Shown here: one piece after another, positions 1 to 8,209 of the stretch
Position numbering within the stretch: the stretch's first letter is position 1
Layout: each line of letters starts with the position of its first letter
Source of the DNA: Acidobacteriota bacterium
GTDB taxonomy: Bacteria > Acidobacteriota > Terriglobia > Acidiferrales > UBA7541
Direction: 5' to 3'
NCBI GenBank assembly: GCA_013289715.1
Contig: JABCZJ010000031.1
Coordinates: forward strand, 1 to 39,124
DNA length: 39,124 nucleotides
The notes under the pieces: generated by a model
Told to the model about the DNA's origin: nothing
The model's database searches: none
What the model saw: only the letters and a program-made list of their open reading frames with translations
Made by a program: the position numbers and the translations under genes

Positions 1-142
1 GAAAGAAAAAGCCCCTCCCCCGGCTTTTCCAGCCATCCAAACCTTCCCAAGAAACTGCCGGGGATCACAGCCCTGCCCAATCGGCGCAGTTCACTACACT
101 TCCAGTCGCGATTGCGGAATCGCTGCCGCGCGGCAGGGTTCC

Positions 143-171
143 TTGACCATGGTGCGCAGGTCGTCTAGACT
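143..171 (+). promoter_or_regulatory. Predicted sigma-70-type promoter of the rpmH operon
   Basis: TTGACC at 143-148 and TAGACT at 166-171 are separated by 17 nt and lie about 70 nt upstream of the L34 start. The -35 matches 5 of 6 consensus bases and the -10 matches 4 of 6. The rest of 1-240 holds no gene I can support and no clear DnaA box, so the origin, if close, lies to the left of the window. Confidence 0.5.
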
Positions 172-240
172 GGTTGTTTCGATTGCGCGCGCGATTCGCC
201 GTAGTGCGCCAGCGACATTTAATTTCGAGGGAGAGGATCG

Positions 241-381
241 TTGCCGAAACGCACTTTTCAGCCGCATGTGCGGCGCCGACATAAGAAGCACGGGTTTCGC
301 AAGCGCATGAAATCTCAGGGTGGACGGAAAGTTCTTGCAGGACGCCGCAAAAAAGGGCGCCACAGCCTCACGCGCGTCTGA
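241..381 (+). CDS. rpmH: 50S ribosomal protein L34
   Basis: This encodes L34, a small basic protein of the large ribosomal subunit. The 46-residue product begins MPKRTFQPHVRRRHKKHGF and ends GRKKGRHSLTRV-like, with the family signature of PKRTFQP, then RK-rich helices and the closing GR(K/R) run. The length is normal for the family (44-47 residues). The start is TTG, placed by the purine-rich GGGAGAGG just upstream and by the exact family N-terminus. It is the first gene of the L34 / RNase P / YidD / YidC / Jag cluster. Its last 62 nt are shared with the proposed start of rnpA in another frame. Confidence 0.97.
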   Translation: MPKRTFQPHVRRRHKKHGFRKRMKSQGGRKVLAGRRKKGRHSLTRV

Positions 382-736
382 AGCGCCGCGGCTGGATTTT
401 CCGCGCGCTTTTCGCTTGATGCGCCGCGCCGAATACGACGCGGTGTATCGCGAAGGGCGCCGCCGGAGCAGCCGCGAGTTCACGCTATTTCTTCGTCCCA
501 ATGGCCTCGACAGCAGCCGGTTCGGCTGGAGCATCAAAAAGGCGCTGGGTAACGCGGTCCGGCGCAACCGAATCCGGCGACGCCTCCGCGAAATAGTAAG
601 ATTGCACCGACAGGAGATCGCCCCGGGATGGGACATTGTGATACATCCACGCAGCTCGGCCGCCAACGCGGAATTTTCCGCGCTGCAAGCGGAGCTGTTG
701 AAACTGATGCCTGCGAGCGCAAAGGCGCCGCAATAG
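320..736 (+). CDS. rnpA: Ribonuclease P protein component
   Basis: This is the protein subunit that helps the RNase P ribozyme mature tRNA 5' ends. The 138-residue frame contains the family core: FRLMRRAEYDAVYREGRR, a central beta sheet, and the basic RNR signature GNAVRRNRIRRRLREIVR at about residues 77-94, which forms the RNA-binding helix. The start is uncertain. GTG at 320 overlaps rpmH by 62 nt, TTG at 335 also overlaps it, and ATG at 419 would remove the FPRAFRL segment that homologues normally keep. I keep the longest form. Head-to-tail overlap of rpmH and rnpA is known from Thermus, so translational coupling is plausible. Confidence 0.9.
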   Translation: MDGKFLQDAAKKGATASRASEAPRLDFPRAFRLMRRAEYDAVYREGRRRSSREFTLFLRPNGLDSSRFGWSIKKALGNAVRRNRIRRRLREIVRLHRQEIAPGWDIVIHPRSSAANAEFSALQAELLKLMPASAKAPQ

Positions 737-1062
737 CGTCGACGAATCCGCGCGCGTCCACGAAAACTTTCAGTGCGTGGTGGCTGCTGGCCCTGGTGCA
801 ATTCTACAAAATTTTCTTTTCGCCTTTTCTCGGCGGAGCCTGCAAGTTTTATCCTTCGTGCTCGAATTACGCGCAGGAAGCGATTGCACTGCACGGCGCG
901 CGCCGCGGAGCATGGCTGGCGTTGAAGAGGTTGGGACGTTGCCGCCCGTTCACCAAAGGCGGATTTGATCCGGTGCCGGACGCGGTAGATTCGGACGCGG
1001 CCTGGCTGCGCAGCGCCGCGCAATTCGATGGCGCGGTGCAAGTCAAGGAGCGCCCGCAGTGA
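628..1062 (+). CDS. yidD: Membrane protein insertion efficiency factor YidD
   Basis: YidD is a small membrane-associated protein that assists YidC-dependent insertion. The core WWLLALVQFYKIFFSPFLGG, then CKFYPSCSNYAQEAI and RCRPFTKGGFDPVP, is diagnostic. The core begins near residue 48. No ATG, GTG or TTG lies between 628 and the core, so the only standard start is the ATG at 628, which overlaps rnpA by 109 nt and adds an unusual N-terminal extension of about 45 residues. A rare start such as ATA at 733, just before the rnpA stop, would give the usual family length. The gene ends inside the yidC start codon (GTGA overlap). Confidence 0.88.
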   Translation: MGHCDTSTQLGRQRGIFRAASGAVETDACERKGAAIASTNPRASTKTFSAWWLLALVQFYKIFFSPFLGGACKFYPSCSNYAQEAIALHGARRGAWLALKRLGRCRPFTKGGFDPVPDAVDSDAAWLRSAAQFDGAVQVKERPQ

Positions 1063-2876
1063 AGGAAATGTCCGACCAGGTCCGCGGAATACTGTTCGTA
1101 GTTGTGTCGCTGCTGATTCTTTTCGCCTGGGGCCACTTTTACAAGCCACCGGTTCCACCTCCGCAGTCGAATCCATCGCAGACTTCCGCGCCATTGAACC
1201 AGCAAGGCTCGCAGCAGGGTTCCGCGCAATCGGGAGCGACGGGGAACGCTTCGTCGTCCGGCGCAGCTGCGCAATCGAGCGCGAGTAGCGCGACAGCTGC
1301 AACTGCAAATTCCGCCGTGGTGGAAGCCAGCGATGAGAAAACCGTGGTGGTGCAGAGCGCGCTGTACCGCGTGGAACTATCGAACCGCGGCGGCGTGGTG
1401 AAAACCTGGCAGCTGAACAGATATATGGACGACCAGAAGCCGCCACGGCCGCTGGACTTGGTGAACGACAGCGTGGCGCAGGAACTTGGCTGGCCGTTTT
1501 CGCTGGTGCTGTCTGACCCGCAACAGCAGGCGAGTGCGAACGCAGGACTCTATCAGATCGAAACCCACGTTGTTCCCAGCGCGGTTGCCTACAAGACGGA
1601 GTTGAAGCCCGGCAGAGGTCCATTTGTTCCACCGGTATCCAGCCCCGGCTTATATGCGCCGATGGAAGTGGATATGCACTGGAGCGACGGGCATCTGGAC
1701 GTTCGGAAGAAGCTGACGTTCGATTTTAATTACGAAACGACGGTGGAAGTGGCGGTGAGGCTGGACGGGAAACCGCAGCCCGTCGCGGTGGCCTGGCGCG
1801 GCGGATTTGGCGACAAGGCTGTGTACAACGCGGCGCAGCTCGTCACCGTGTATTACAAAGCCGGCGGCAAGTTGAACTTGCTGCAGTACAAGAAGCTGGG
1901 AGTTTCGGGAAATCAAAGCCAGCCCGCGGTGCAGTATGGGCCGCTGGAATTTGCGGGCGTCGAGGACCAATTTTTCACGGCAGCATTTTTGCCGGATGGC
2001 ACGGACATTTCGCTGTGGCACTGGATGCAGAACCATTCCGTCGCGGCTGACGGCAAGCAAACCAGCGAACCGGAAGCGGAGATGGCGGCGGGGACCACGA
2101 CGGGCGCTGCTTTGCGTGTGCGTGTATTTGTGGGGCCGAAAGATTTAGGGCTGCTCGAAAAGGTCCAGCCGCCGCTGCCGGAACTGGTGAATTTTGGTTG
2201 GACCGGAGTCATCGCGAAACCACTGCTGTGGATTTTGCAGACGCTGCACACCAAGGTAACGAACTGGGGCTGGTGCATCGTGCTGATGACCCTGGTGATC
2301 AACCTGGCAATGTTTCCGCTGAAGATGAAGAGCTGGCGTTCGATGCAGAAGATGCAGAAAGTGGGCCCGGAAATCCGGCAGATTCAGGATCGCTACAAGA
2401 AATATTCGATGAGCGATCCGCGCAAGAAAAAAATGAACGAAGAAGTGATGGCGGTGTACAGCCGCGAAGGCATCAACCCGTTGGGCAGTTGCTTGCCGAT
2501 GGTGTTTCAGATGCCGATCTGGTGGGCTCTGTGGCGGGTGTTGAACGGCGCGATTGAGTTGCGTCACGCACCATGGATGGGCTGGATTCACGATCTTTCG
2601 GCGATGGACCCGTATTATATTCTGCCGATCGGCATGACCATTATGATGTACCTGATGACCAAAATGACGCCGCAGACCACCACGGATCCGGCGCAACAGA
2701 AAATGATGGCGCTGATGCCGCTGATGATGGGATTCATTTTCTTCCGGCTTTCCAGCGGATTGAATTTGTACATGTTCACGAGCAACCTGGTGGGAATCGG
2801 CCAGCAATATTATTTGAATAAATCAGAACCGCTTCCCGCGAAGGGAAAGTTCAAAAAGAAAATAATCGATGCCTGA
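1059..2876 (+). CDS. yidC: Membrane protein insertase YidC
   Basis: This inner-membrane insertase works with or without SecYEG. The 605-residue protein has a first membrane helix at about residues 8-26, a low-complexity Ser/Gln/Ala linker to about residue 85, a periplasmic beta-sandwich domain (about 90-370), and the conserved C-terminal insertase domain with five helices (about 385-590). That domain includes MFPLKMKSWRSMQKMQ with its conserved Arg, and LPMVFQMPIWWALWRVL. The long periplasmic domain is the Gram-negative type. The GTG at 1059 is chosen because AAGGAG lies 8 nt upstream. The ATG at 1068 would be too far from it. It overlaps yidD by 4 nt and jag by 8 nt. Confidence 0.97.
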   Translation: MKEMSDQVRGILFVVVSLLILFAWGHFYKPPVPPPQSNPSQTSAPLNQQGSQQGSAQSGATGNASSSGAAAQSSASSATAATANSAVVEASDEKTVVVQSALYRVELSNRGGVVKTWQLNRYMDDQKPPRPLDLVNDSVAQELGWPFSLVLSDPQQQASANAGLYQIETHVVPSAVAYKTELKPGRGPFVPPVSSPGLYAPMEVDMHWSDGHLDVRKKLTFDFNYETTVEVAVRLDGKPQPVAVAWRGGFGDKAVYNAAQLVTVYYKAGGKLNLLQYKKLGVSGNQSQPAVQYGPLEFAGVEDQFFTAAFLPDGTDISLWHWMQNHSVAADGKQTSEPEAEMAAGTTTGAALRVRVFVGPKDLGLLEKVQPPLPELVNFGWTGVIAKPLLWILQTLHTKVTNWGWCIVLMTLVINLAMFPLKMKSWRSMQKMQKVGPEIRQIQDRYKKYSMSDPRKKKMNEEVMAVYSREGINPLGSCLPMVFQMPIWWALWRVLNGAIELRHAPWMGWIHDLSAMDPYYILPIGMTIMMYLMTKMTPQTTTDPAQQKMMALMPLMMGFIFFRLSSGLNLYMFTSNLVGIGQQYYLNKSEPLPAKGKFKKKIIDA

Positions 2877-3426
2877 CGAACGCAGCGGGGCCGGGAAACG
2901 GCCTTTCACGAGAGAACACGCGCAAGGCGAAGCGCGGCTGGATGGGGAGCGCGCGATCCCGGAATTGCAGCGCTATCTCGATTTGGCGGTGCGCGAGATG
3001 GGGCTGGAGATTTCGTTTGAGATTTCGACGCCGGCCACAGTCGATGGCGGCGCCGATGACAAGGATGTGCTGGTCGCGTTCAGCGGAACGGATCAAGATT
3101 TTCTGCTGGAGCATAACGCGGAATTGCTGCTGGCGCTGGAGCATGTGGGGCATCGTTGGCTGCGATTGGATCCGCGGCTGCACGACCGCGTGCGATTCGA
3201 TTGCGGTGCATATCGCTCGCTGCGGCTGGAGGAATTGAAGCTTTCGGCGCGGGTGGCTGCGCAACGCGTGCGCGAAACGGGCCAGCCGTTTCGATTTAAT
3301 CCGATGTCACCGCGCGAGCGACGGTTGATTCATTTGGAACTGAGCGGTGCGCAGGGCGTGCGGACGATGAGCGAAGGTGTGGGCGACCGGCGGCAACTGG
3401 TGATTTATCCGATCAACAAAAAATGA
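2869..3426 (+). CDS. jag: Jag/KhpB-like R3H-domain RNA-binding protein
   Basis: Jag-type proteins carry a KH-like fold and a C-terminal R3H domain, bind RNA, and sit beside yidC in many bacteria. The 185-residue product has a KH-like central part ending in LLEHNAELLLALEHVGHRWL and an R3H-like tail: LSARVAAQRVRETGQPFRFNPMSPRERRLIHLEL, with the R-x3-H spacing at RRLIH. The N-terminal Jag-N domain is missing or replaced by about 30 poorly structured residues. The ATG overlaps the yidC stop by 8 nt, so translational coupling is likely. I saw no terminator in 3427-3495. Confidence 0.9.
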   Translation: MPDERSGAGKRPFTREHAQGEARLDGERAIPELQRYLDLAVREMGLEISFEISTPATVDGGADDKDVLVAFSGTDQDFLLEHNAELLLALEHVGHRWLRLDPRLHDRVRFDCGAYRSLRLEELKLSARVAAQRVRETGQPFRFNPMSPRERRLIHLELSGAQGVRTMSEGVGDRRQLVIYPINKK

Positions 3427-3495
3427 TACCTGATGAGTGAGTCACGTCTTGGTTTAGGGCGCGTCCGCTTCGTCCGAGGAAGTTTCGATCTCCCG

Positions 3496-3720
3496 CTATT
3501 CTGGTTCTACCCAGATCCTGTCCAGCGATTCGCTTTTCCCCGGCATAGGACCGACGTTTAATTTTACGAGCTTGTAAGACAATCCCTCCACAGTCTCCAG
3601 GGCAACGATGCAAAATGATTTCCCAAGGCATTTCTCAAACAGCGAGCGAGTTTGCAGTTCGTCGTCATCGGAAAGCCCCGCTGGAATGCCGATCCACTTG
3701 ACTGTATCACCGGCTTTCAC
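3496..3720 (-). CDS. Small conserved-looking protein of unknown function
   Basis: This is a 74-residue protein starting at GTG with AGGG about 6 nt upstream. It opens MKAGDTVKWIGIPAGL and continues through a Leu/Phe helix (LQTRSLFEKCLGKSF) into beta-rich segments ending in LDRIWVEPE. The composition is that of a real soluble protein and it lies convergent to jag. I do not recognise a named family. The opening suggests a small beta-barrel, SH3-like fold, but that is only an impression. Confidence 0.6.
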   Translation of the reverse strand: MKAGDTVKWIGIPAGLSDDDELQTRSLFEKCLGKSFCIVALETVEGLSYKLVKLNVGPMPGKSESLDRIWVEPE

Positions 3721-3788
3721 GGGCCCTGCTCTGCCCGTTTCCGTTAACAGTGCTCGTACTCAACAACAATGTTTAGGAGCGAGTCAGG

Positions 3789-4382
3789 CTAGACGGTAAT
3801 TGTGTAGCCTTCCTTTCCGACGTTGAAACATTGCGTTGTTCCCAAGCGATCGCTCATGCCCGCGGTTTCATGGATGTGCCCGCAGAATAGATAGAGAGGT
3901 TTCTCTTTTTCGACCCAGGCGCGCAGCGTGGGACTTCCGGCGTGCTGACCCGCGGCGTACTCGTCAAGTTTTGTATCGAACGGAGGGAAGTGAACTACGA
4001 GGTAGAGTTTTTCCAGGCTCGCGAATGGCGCCAGGGCCGCGGCGATTTCGGCTTCGGAATATTCTCCGGGCGTCTTGAATGGAGTGATGTTGCTGTAGCC
4101 TAGCCCAGCCCAATTCGTGCCATTGAGTTTTCTGGATTGGCGATGAAAATCCACGAAGCCATGCTGCTGGCAAAAAGCTTTCGTTTGTTCGTGCGTTTCG
4201 TGATTTCCCGGCAAGACGAAGAGGCGCTCGCCGAGCGGCTGCAGAATTGGGGCGCAGCGTTCGAGCCCTTTACTGAAATTGCAGAGGTCGCCCGCGGCGA
4301 TGTAAATGTCGGCGGGCCGCGCAACGACGCGCTCGAGAGCGCGCAAGTCGCCGTGAATATCGCTGAAGATCAGGATTTTCAT
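3789..4382 (-). CDS. Metallophosphoesterase (calcineurin-like, YfcE/MJ0936 type)
   Basis: This is a 197-residue single-domain metallophosphoesterase. The metal-ligand motifs are all visible in order: SDIHGD near residue 7, GDLCNF near 32, PGNHET near 59, VVHFPPFD near 129 and FCGHIHE near 167. They define the dinuclear metal centre of the family. The substrate cannot be told from sequence. It starts with ATG and overlaps the 3' end of the upstream membrane-hydrolase gene by 4 nt (ATGA), so the two are co-translated and probably one operon. Confidence 0.92.
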   Translation of the reverse strand: MKILIFSDIHGDLRALERVVARPADIYIAAGDLCNFSKGLERCAPILQPLGERLFVLPGNHETHEQTKAFCQQHGFVDFHRQSRKLNGTNWAGLGYSNITPFKTPGEYSEAEIAAALAPFASLEKLYLVVHFPPFDTKLDEYAAGQHAGSPTLRAWVEKEKPLYLFCGHIHETAGMSDRLGTTQCFNVGKEGYTITV

Positions 4383-5602
4383 CGCACGTTCCCCGTATGA
4401 GTCGGCGCAATTTTGACTAGGCGCCGCACGTCCATGCCATCGGCCTGCCAGCCTTCCTCGATGGGTTCGCCAGCGTCATTAAATACTACACGATAGGAAA
4501 ACGGAGCGGGGCCGCGGCGATTGCGCGTGATGAAACGGTGCTCGTTGAAATCCACGTAGTGGCGGCCAGGCTCGCCGGAAGTGCGAATCACCGGAAAACG
4601 CGCGAAGGACCAATAGAGCTGAACTTCGGGAAGCATCAGAGCGCGGGCGACAAATTCGTTTGGCGGAGAATCGGCGCTGAAGGCGAAAACCGGCGCGGCG
4701 GAATCACGCAGATCGAAGCGCGATTGGTAAACGCCGTCGGTGGTGCGAATGACGCCGCCCCAATCGAGCAGCGAAGGCGGCAGCGGGAGGGCTGCGATGC
4801 GGTCAATGGGGATGTGATTCGCGGCTGCGAAATTCCTGGTGCGCAGGAGCGCGGCATGATGGGCGACGCTGCAGGCGAAAAGATAGGAGAGCATTACGGC
4901 GCAGCCGGTCTGGCACCAATGCGCGGTGGTGATGCGGAAGCCCACGTTGCGAAAGGCTGGAAGAAAAAACAGCGCAGTGATGATGGCGCAGACGACAATC
5001 ACGATCCACAGATGAAAGGGAAATCCCACCGCGGCGGCGATTTTCCACGCGCCGAAAGCGCAGAGCGTGAATAGCACCCACAGGGAAAGGGCTCGGGCGA
5101 AAAATTTGTCGCGATCGGAATAAATCCAGGCGACCACCTGCGGCAGCAAGACAATTGCGGTGAAAGAGAAATCGATGATGAACAGCAGGTCCCAGGCGAC
5201 ACGTTCCTGCGAAAGTGGATACCGGATGCGAGTGCCGAAAGAAGTCATCGCATCGAGGAAAATGTGGCTTGCGATTGCTATAGCGTAGATGATGAAGAGA
5301 ATTCCTAACGGAGGTGCTTCCCATTCACGAAGGTCCCAGCGTTTCCTTGCGAACGCGAAGCCCACGCGAGTGAGCCATGCGAGAAGTGCTGCGAAAAATG
5401 GCAGCGCGACGAAAGAGTGCGTGATCGCGCGGTGATATTTCACGATCGCCAGAGGATCGCGGGAGACAATTTCCTGCACGACATCAACATCGGGAAACAT
5501 CGCGCCTACGGTCGCGGCAAAAGTTGCGACGCGGCCGTTACGTTCGGAGAAAAAACTTTTAGCGATGAGTGCGCCGACGATTCCGTGAGTTATGGTGTCC
5601 AT
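4379..5602 (-). CDS. YdjM/LexA-binding-type membrane-bound metal-dependent hydrolase
   Basis: This 407-residue membrane protein has the N-terminal MDTITHGIVGALIAK, then FPDVDVV, YHRAITHS and SHIFLDAMTSFGT. These His/Asp motifs mark the DUF457/YdjM family, which is predicted to form a metal site near the membrane surface. About six hydrophobic segments occupy roughly residues 60-255. The C-terminal 150 residues are soluble and lie presumably outside the membrane. The biochemical substrate of this family is not established. It forms a 4-nt overlap pair with the metallophosphoesterase downstream. Confidence 0.88.
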   Translation of the reverse strand: MDTITHGIVGALIAKSFFSERNGRVATFAATVGAMFPDVDVVQEIVSRDPLAIVKYHRAITHSFVALPFFAALLAWLTRVGFAFARKRWDLREWEAPPLGILFIIYAIAIASHIFLDAMTSFGTRIRYPLSQERVAWDLLFIIDFSFTAIVLLPQVVAWIYSDRDKFFARALSLWVLFTLCAFGAWKIAAAVGFPFHLWIVIVVCAIITALFFLPAFRNVGFRITTAHWCQTGCAVMLSYLFACSVAHHAALLRTRNFAAANHIPIDRIAALPLPPSLLDWGGVIRTTDGVYQSRFDLRDSAAPVFAFSADSPPNEFVARALMLPEVQLYWSFARFPVIRTSGEPGRHYVDFNEHRFITRNRRGPAPFSYRVVFNDAGEPIEEGWQADGMDVRRLVKIAPTHTGNVR

Positions 5603-5644
5603 AAGTGATTCGAAAAAGTAAGAGTGTACACGATTGCGCGGAAA

Positions 5645-6715
5645 TCAAACGACTTCGAGAAGCGGAGAGCGCCTGGCGGTAACCTCTCCGACGATGCGGC
5701 CGGGGACATTGCGGCGGTGCAGTGCGGCCAGCGTCGCGTCGACGGAATCCGGAGCGACCGCGGCGAGCAAACCGCCGGACGTTTGTGGGTCGAAGAGCAG
5801 CGCGCGGAATTCGTCGGGAACGCCGGGAGCAAACGCGGTGCAACTTTCCACGAATGCGCGGTTATTCTTCATGCCGCCGGAGAAGAAGCCGCGGCGAGCC
5901 GCCTCGATGGCTCCCGGAAGATAGTCCATGCGCGCATGGTCCAGTTTCATGGAGACGCCGCTGCCGATGGCCATTTCGCGCGCGTGGCCGAGGAGCGCAA
6001 AGCCCGTGACGTCCGTGACGGCGTGAATCGGACGCGCTTCCGACGCCTGCGCTGTATCAATTTCATGGAGCGCTTCGGCGGCGTCACGATTCAGGCGGGT
6101 CATCGATGCGGTGGCGCCCGCGACCCAGGCTTCTTCGGCTTGGCCCTGTTTTAAGGCCGTCGAAATCACGCCTGTGCCGATTGGCTTAGTGAAAACCAAA
6201 ATATCGCCAGGACGCGCGCCAACATTTTTCCAGATTCGTTGCGGATGGATGACGCCAGTGACAGCGTAGCCGAATTTCAGTTCATCGTCGCGAATCGAAT
6301 GGCCACCCACGACCGTGCAATTCGCCTCCGCCATTTTTGCCAAACCGCCGCGCAAGATTTGTTCCAGAACTTCGGGCGCGCCGGCAGTCGGAAATGCCAA
6401 GATGGTGAGCGCGGAAATCGGACGGCCGCCCATGGCGTACACATCGCTGAGCGCGTTGGTGGCGGCCACCTGTCCGAAAAGCTCGGGATCGTCCACGATC
6501 GGCGTGAAGAAATCCACGGTTTGCACGATGGCTAGATCATCGCTGAGGCGATAGACGGCTGCGTCGTCGCTGGTTTCGAAGCCGACGATCACGTTGGGAT
6601 CGAGCTGCGGCGGAAGGCGTTTGAGCACCGCGTCTAGAATGCTGGGACTTAATTTTGCAGCGCAGCCTGCGGCCTTTGCGGTGGTGGTGAGCCGAACTTG
6701 TTCCGCCAATGTCAT
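5645..6715 (-). CDS. selD: Selenide, water dikinase (selenophosphate synthetase)
   Basis: SelD makes selenophosphate from selenide and ATP, the selenium donor for selenocysteine and selenouridine. The 356-residue protein has the N-terminal catalytic pair Cys18 and Lys21 in AAGCAAKLSP. This is the cysteine form, not the selenocysteine form found in some species. The AIRS-like core follows with DDAAVYRL, VDFFTPIVDDP, NALSDVYAMGG and a C-terminal DPQTSGGLL. The glycine-rich loop after the Cys is shorter in glycines than in E. coli (GCGCK). No selA, selB or tRNA-Sec is in the window. Its presence is what makes the UGA-containing gene at 16057-16695 credible as a selenoprotein. Confidence 0.95.
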   Translation of the reverse strand: MTLAEQVRLTTTAKAAGCAAKLSPSILDAVLKRLPPQLDPNVIVGFETSDDAAVYRLSDDLAIVQTVDFFTPIVDDPELFGQVAATNALSDVYAMGGRPISALTILAFPTAGAPEVLEQILRGGLAKMAEANCTVVGGHSIRDDELKFGYAVTGVIHPQRIWKNVGARPGDILVFTKPIGTGVISTALKQGQAEEAWVAGATASMTRLNRDAAEALHEIDTAQASEARPIHAVTDVTGFALLGHAREMAIGSGVSMKLDHARMDYLPGAIEAARRGFFSGGMKNNRAFVESCTAFAPGVPDEFRALLFDPQTSGGLLAAVAPDSVDATLAALHRRNVPGRIVGEVTARRSPLLEVV

Positions 6716-6817
6716 TTCTCCGTGGAACCGATTGGATGATTATAGCGCGCGACGGTTGCGTGGTGCGTACTTCACATTCGGTCAACAGGGACGGAGTAGC
6801 CAGAATCAGGGCGGGGG

Positions 6818-7225
6818 CTATGCGTGGGCGGCAGCCGAACGTATCGGAATGGTGATGGGCTTGGAGGCTTCGGTTGCGGCGAGCATGTGACAGCGGCCGT
6901 CGAAGATAGCACCAGGTTCCATGATGAGGCACGGCGTATGGATTTCGCCGGTGACGATGGCTTTGGTTTGAATTTCGACTTTGCCGGAGGCTTTTATGGT
7001 GCCGTCGAAATGGCCGCCGATGATGACATAGTTACCGTCAATCTGGCCTTCGACTTTGGCGTGCTCGCCGAGGATCAGGGTTTCGTGCGAAACCAGAGTC
7101 CCCTTCATTGCGGAATCAATGCGAAAGGTGCCGGAGCACTCGAGCCGGCCTTCGAGCTTCACGCCCTGGTCGAGAAAGCCAGTCCACTCCCCGGAATCAT
7201 GTCGTTTGCGGTCAAACCAACCCAT
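6818..7225 (-). CDS. Bactofilin (polymer-forming cytoskeletal protein)
   Basis: Bactofilins assemble into filaments that act as scaffolds. The 135-residue product has the characteristic right-handed beta-helix built from repeating short strands: GVKLEGRLECSGTFRIDSAMKG, then LILGEHAKVEGQIDGNYVIIGGHFDGTI, and KVEIQTKAIVTGEIHTPCLIM. Short disordered tails flank it. It begins only 33 nt behind parB on the same strand, so it is probably the third gene of the par operon. In Myxococcus, bactofilins encoded beside parAB position ParABS, so a similar role is a reasonable inference here. Confidence 0.92.
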   Translation of the reverse strand: MGWFDRKRHDSGEWTGFLDQGVKLEGRLECSGTFRIDSAMKGTLVSHETLILGEHAKVEGQIDGNYVIIGGHFDGTIKASGKVEIQTKAIVTGEIHTPCLIMEPGAIFDGRCHMLAATEASKPITIPIRSAAAHA

Positions 7226-7258
7226 GCGGTTTCCCCACGCTACGTGAATAGCGTAGCA

Positions 7259-8209
7259 CTATTTTCGCATGAGTTGGTCGTAGAGGCGGGCCAAATCACT
7301 ATCGTCGTAGTATTCAAACACTAACTGTCCCGGTTTGGCACCGTGGCGCGGATGCATGTGGACGCGTGTGCCGTACTCACGTTGCAGTTCCTCGAGAGCA
7401 GCTTTGGTGTTGGCGTCCACCGAGAAAACCCGAGCGCTGACAGGAGGCTTGGAACTGCGCGTCGCAAGTCGCTCGACCTGGCGAACGGTCATGCCTCCGC
7501 GCGCAACCCGGCGAGCGATGGTGAGTCGAGCTTGGGGATCGTCGACGGCCAGGAGTGCACGGGCATGGCCTGCTGTGATGCGGCCCTCCTCGAGCAGATC
7601 CTGGATTGGCTCTTCGAGCCTGAGCAGTCGAACAGCATTGGCAATTGTGGCGCGATCTTTGCCGGTGCGCTCTGCGACCTGCTCCTGCGTCAGGTGAAAT
7701 TCATCGATGAGGCGCTGAAAGGCGTGCGCCTGCTCGATCGGGTTGAGATCTTCGCGCTGGAGGTTTTCCACCAGCGTCATCTCCAGCGCCATCTCCTCCG
7801 AGACGTCTCGGACGACGACCGGAACACGGAGCAGGCCCGCGCGCTGCGCTGCGCGCCAGCGGCGTTCGCCGGCGATCAGCTGGAAGCGGCCGGCAATCCT
7901 GCGGACCACGAGCGGTTGAACGATGCCGCTGGAATGAATGGAGCGAGCAAGCTCGTCGAGCGCTTCTTCGCGGAAGCGGGTACGAGGTTGATAGGGGCTC
8001 GGGTCAATCAGATCAATATCTGTTTGAAACAGGCCTTCAGACGGTGCCGGAGCCACTGCTGCCGCCGTTGCCCCCACCGTCGTCGGACGTGCTGGCTGAG
8101 CCGACGGAGCCAGCTCCGGCGGCGGCGGCAGAGGCGCTGGTGCCGCTACTGCCGGCTCCGGCTCCCGAATCAGCGCGCTCAATCCCCTGCCCAACGCGTT
8201 TCTGGGCAT
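7259..8209 (-). CDS. parB: Chromosome-partitioning protein ParB
   Basis: ParB is the CTP-dependent clamp that loads at parS and spreads on DNA. The 316-residue form starts at MPRNALGRGLSALI, the N-terminal box that stimulates ParA. A Pro/Ala-rich linker of about 45 residues follows, then the CTPase core (PYQPRTRFREEALDELARSI, GERRWRAAQRAG), the helix-turn-helix (LTQEQVAERTGKDRATIANAVRLL) and a C-terminal dimer domain. ATG at 8209 is chosen over an in-frame upstream start because the box begins there. Its first 173 nt lie inside parA in another frame. Confidence 0.97.
   Translation of the reverse strand: MPRNALGRGLSALIREPEPAVAAPAPLPPPPELAPSAQPARPTTVGATAAAVAPAPSEGLFQTDIDLIDPSPYQPRTRFREEALDELARSIHSSGIVQPLVVRRIAGRFQLIAGERRWRAAQRAGLLRVPVVVRDVSEEMALEMTLVENLQREDLNPIEQAHAFQRLIDEFHLTQEQVAERTGKDRATIANAVRLLRLEEPIQDLLEEGRITAGHARALLAVDDPQARLTIARRVARGGMTVRQVERLATRSSKPPVSARVFSVDANTKAALEELQREYGTRVHMHPRHGAKPGQLVFEYYDDSDLARLYDQLMRK

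Noticed and set aside
1..240. Chromosomal origin with DnaA boxes upstream of rpmH
   Set aside because: The neighbourhood is typical of an origin, but I see no TTATCCACA-like boxes or AT-rich unwinding region here.
94..1632. Long open frame (512 codons) on the minus strand over rpmH-rnpA-yidD-yidC
   Set aside because: It lies opposite well-recognised genes and is rich in Arg/Ser/Ala with no domain. It is a shadow of GC-rich coding sequence.
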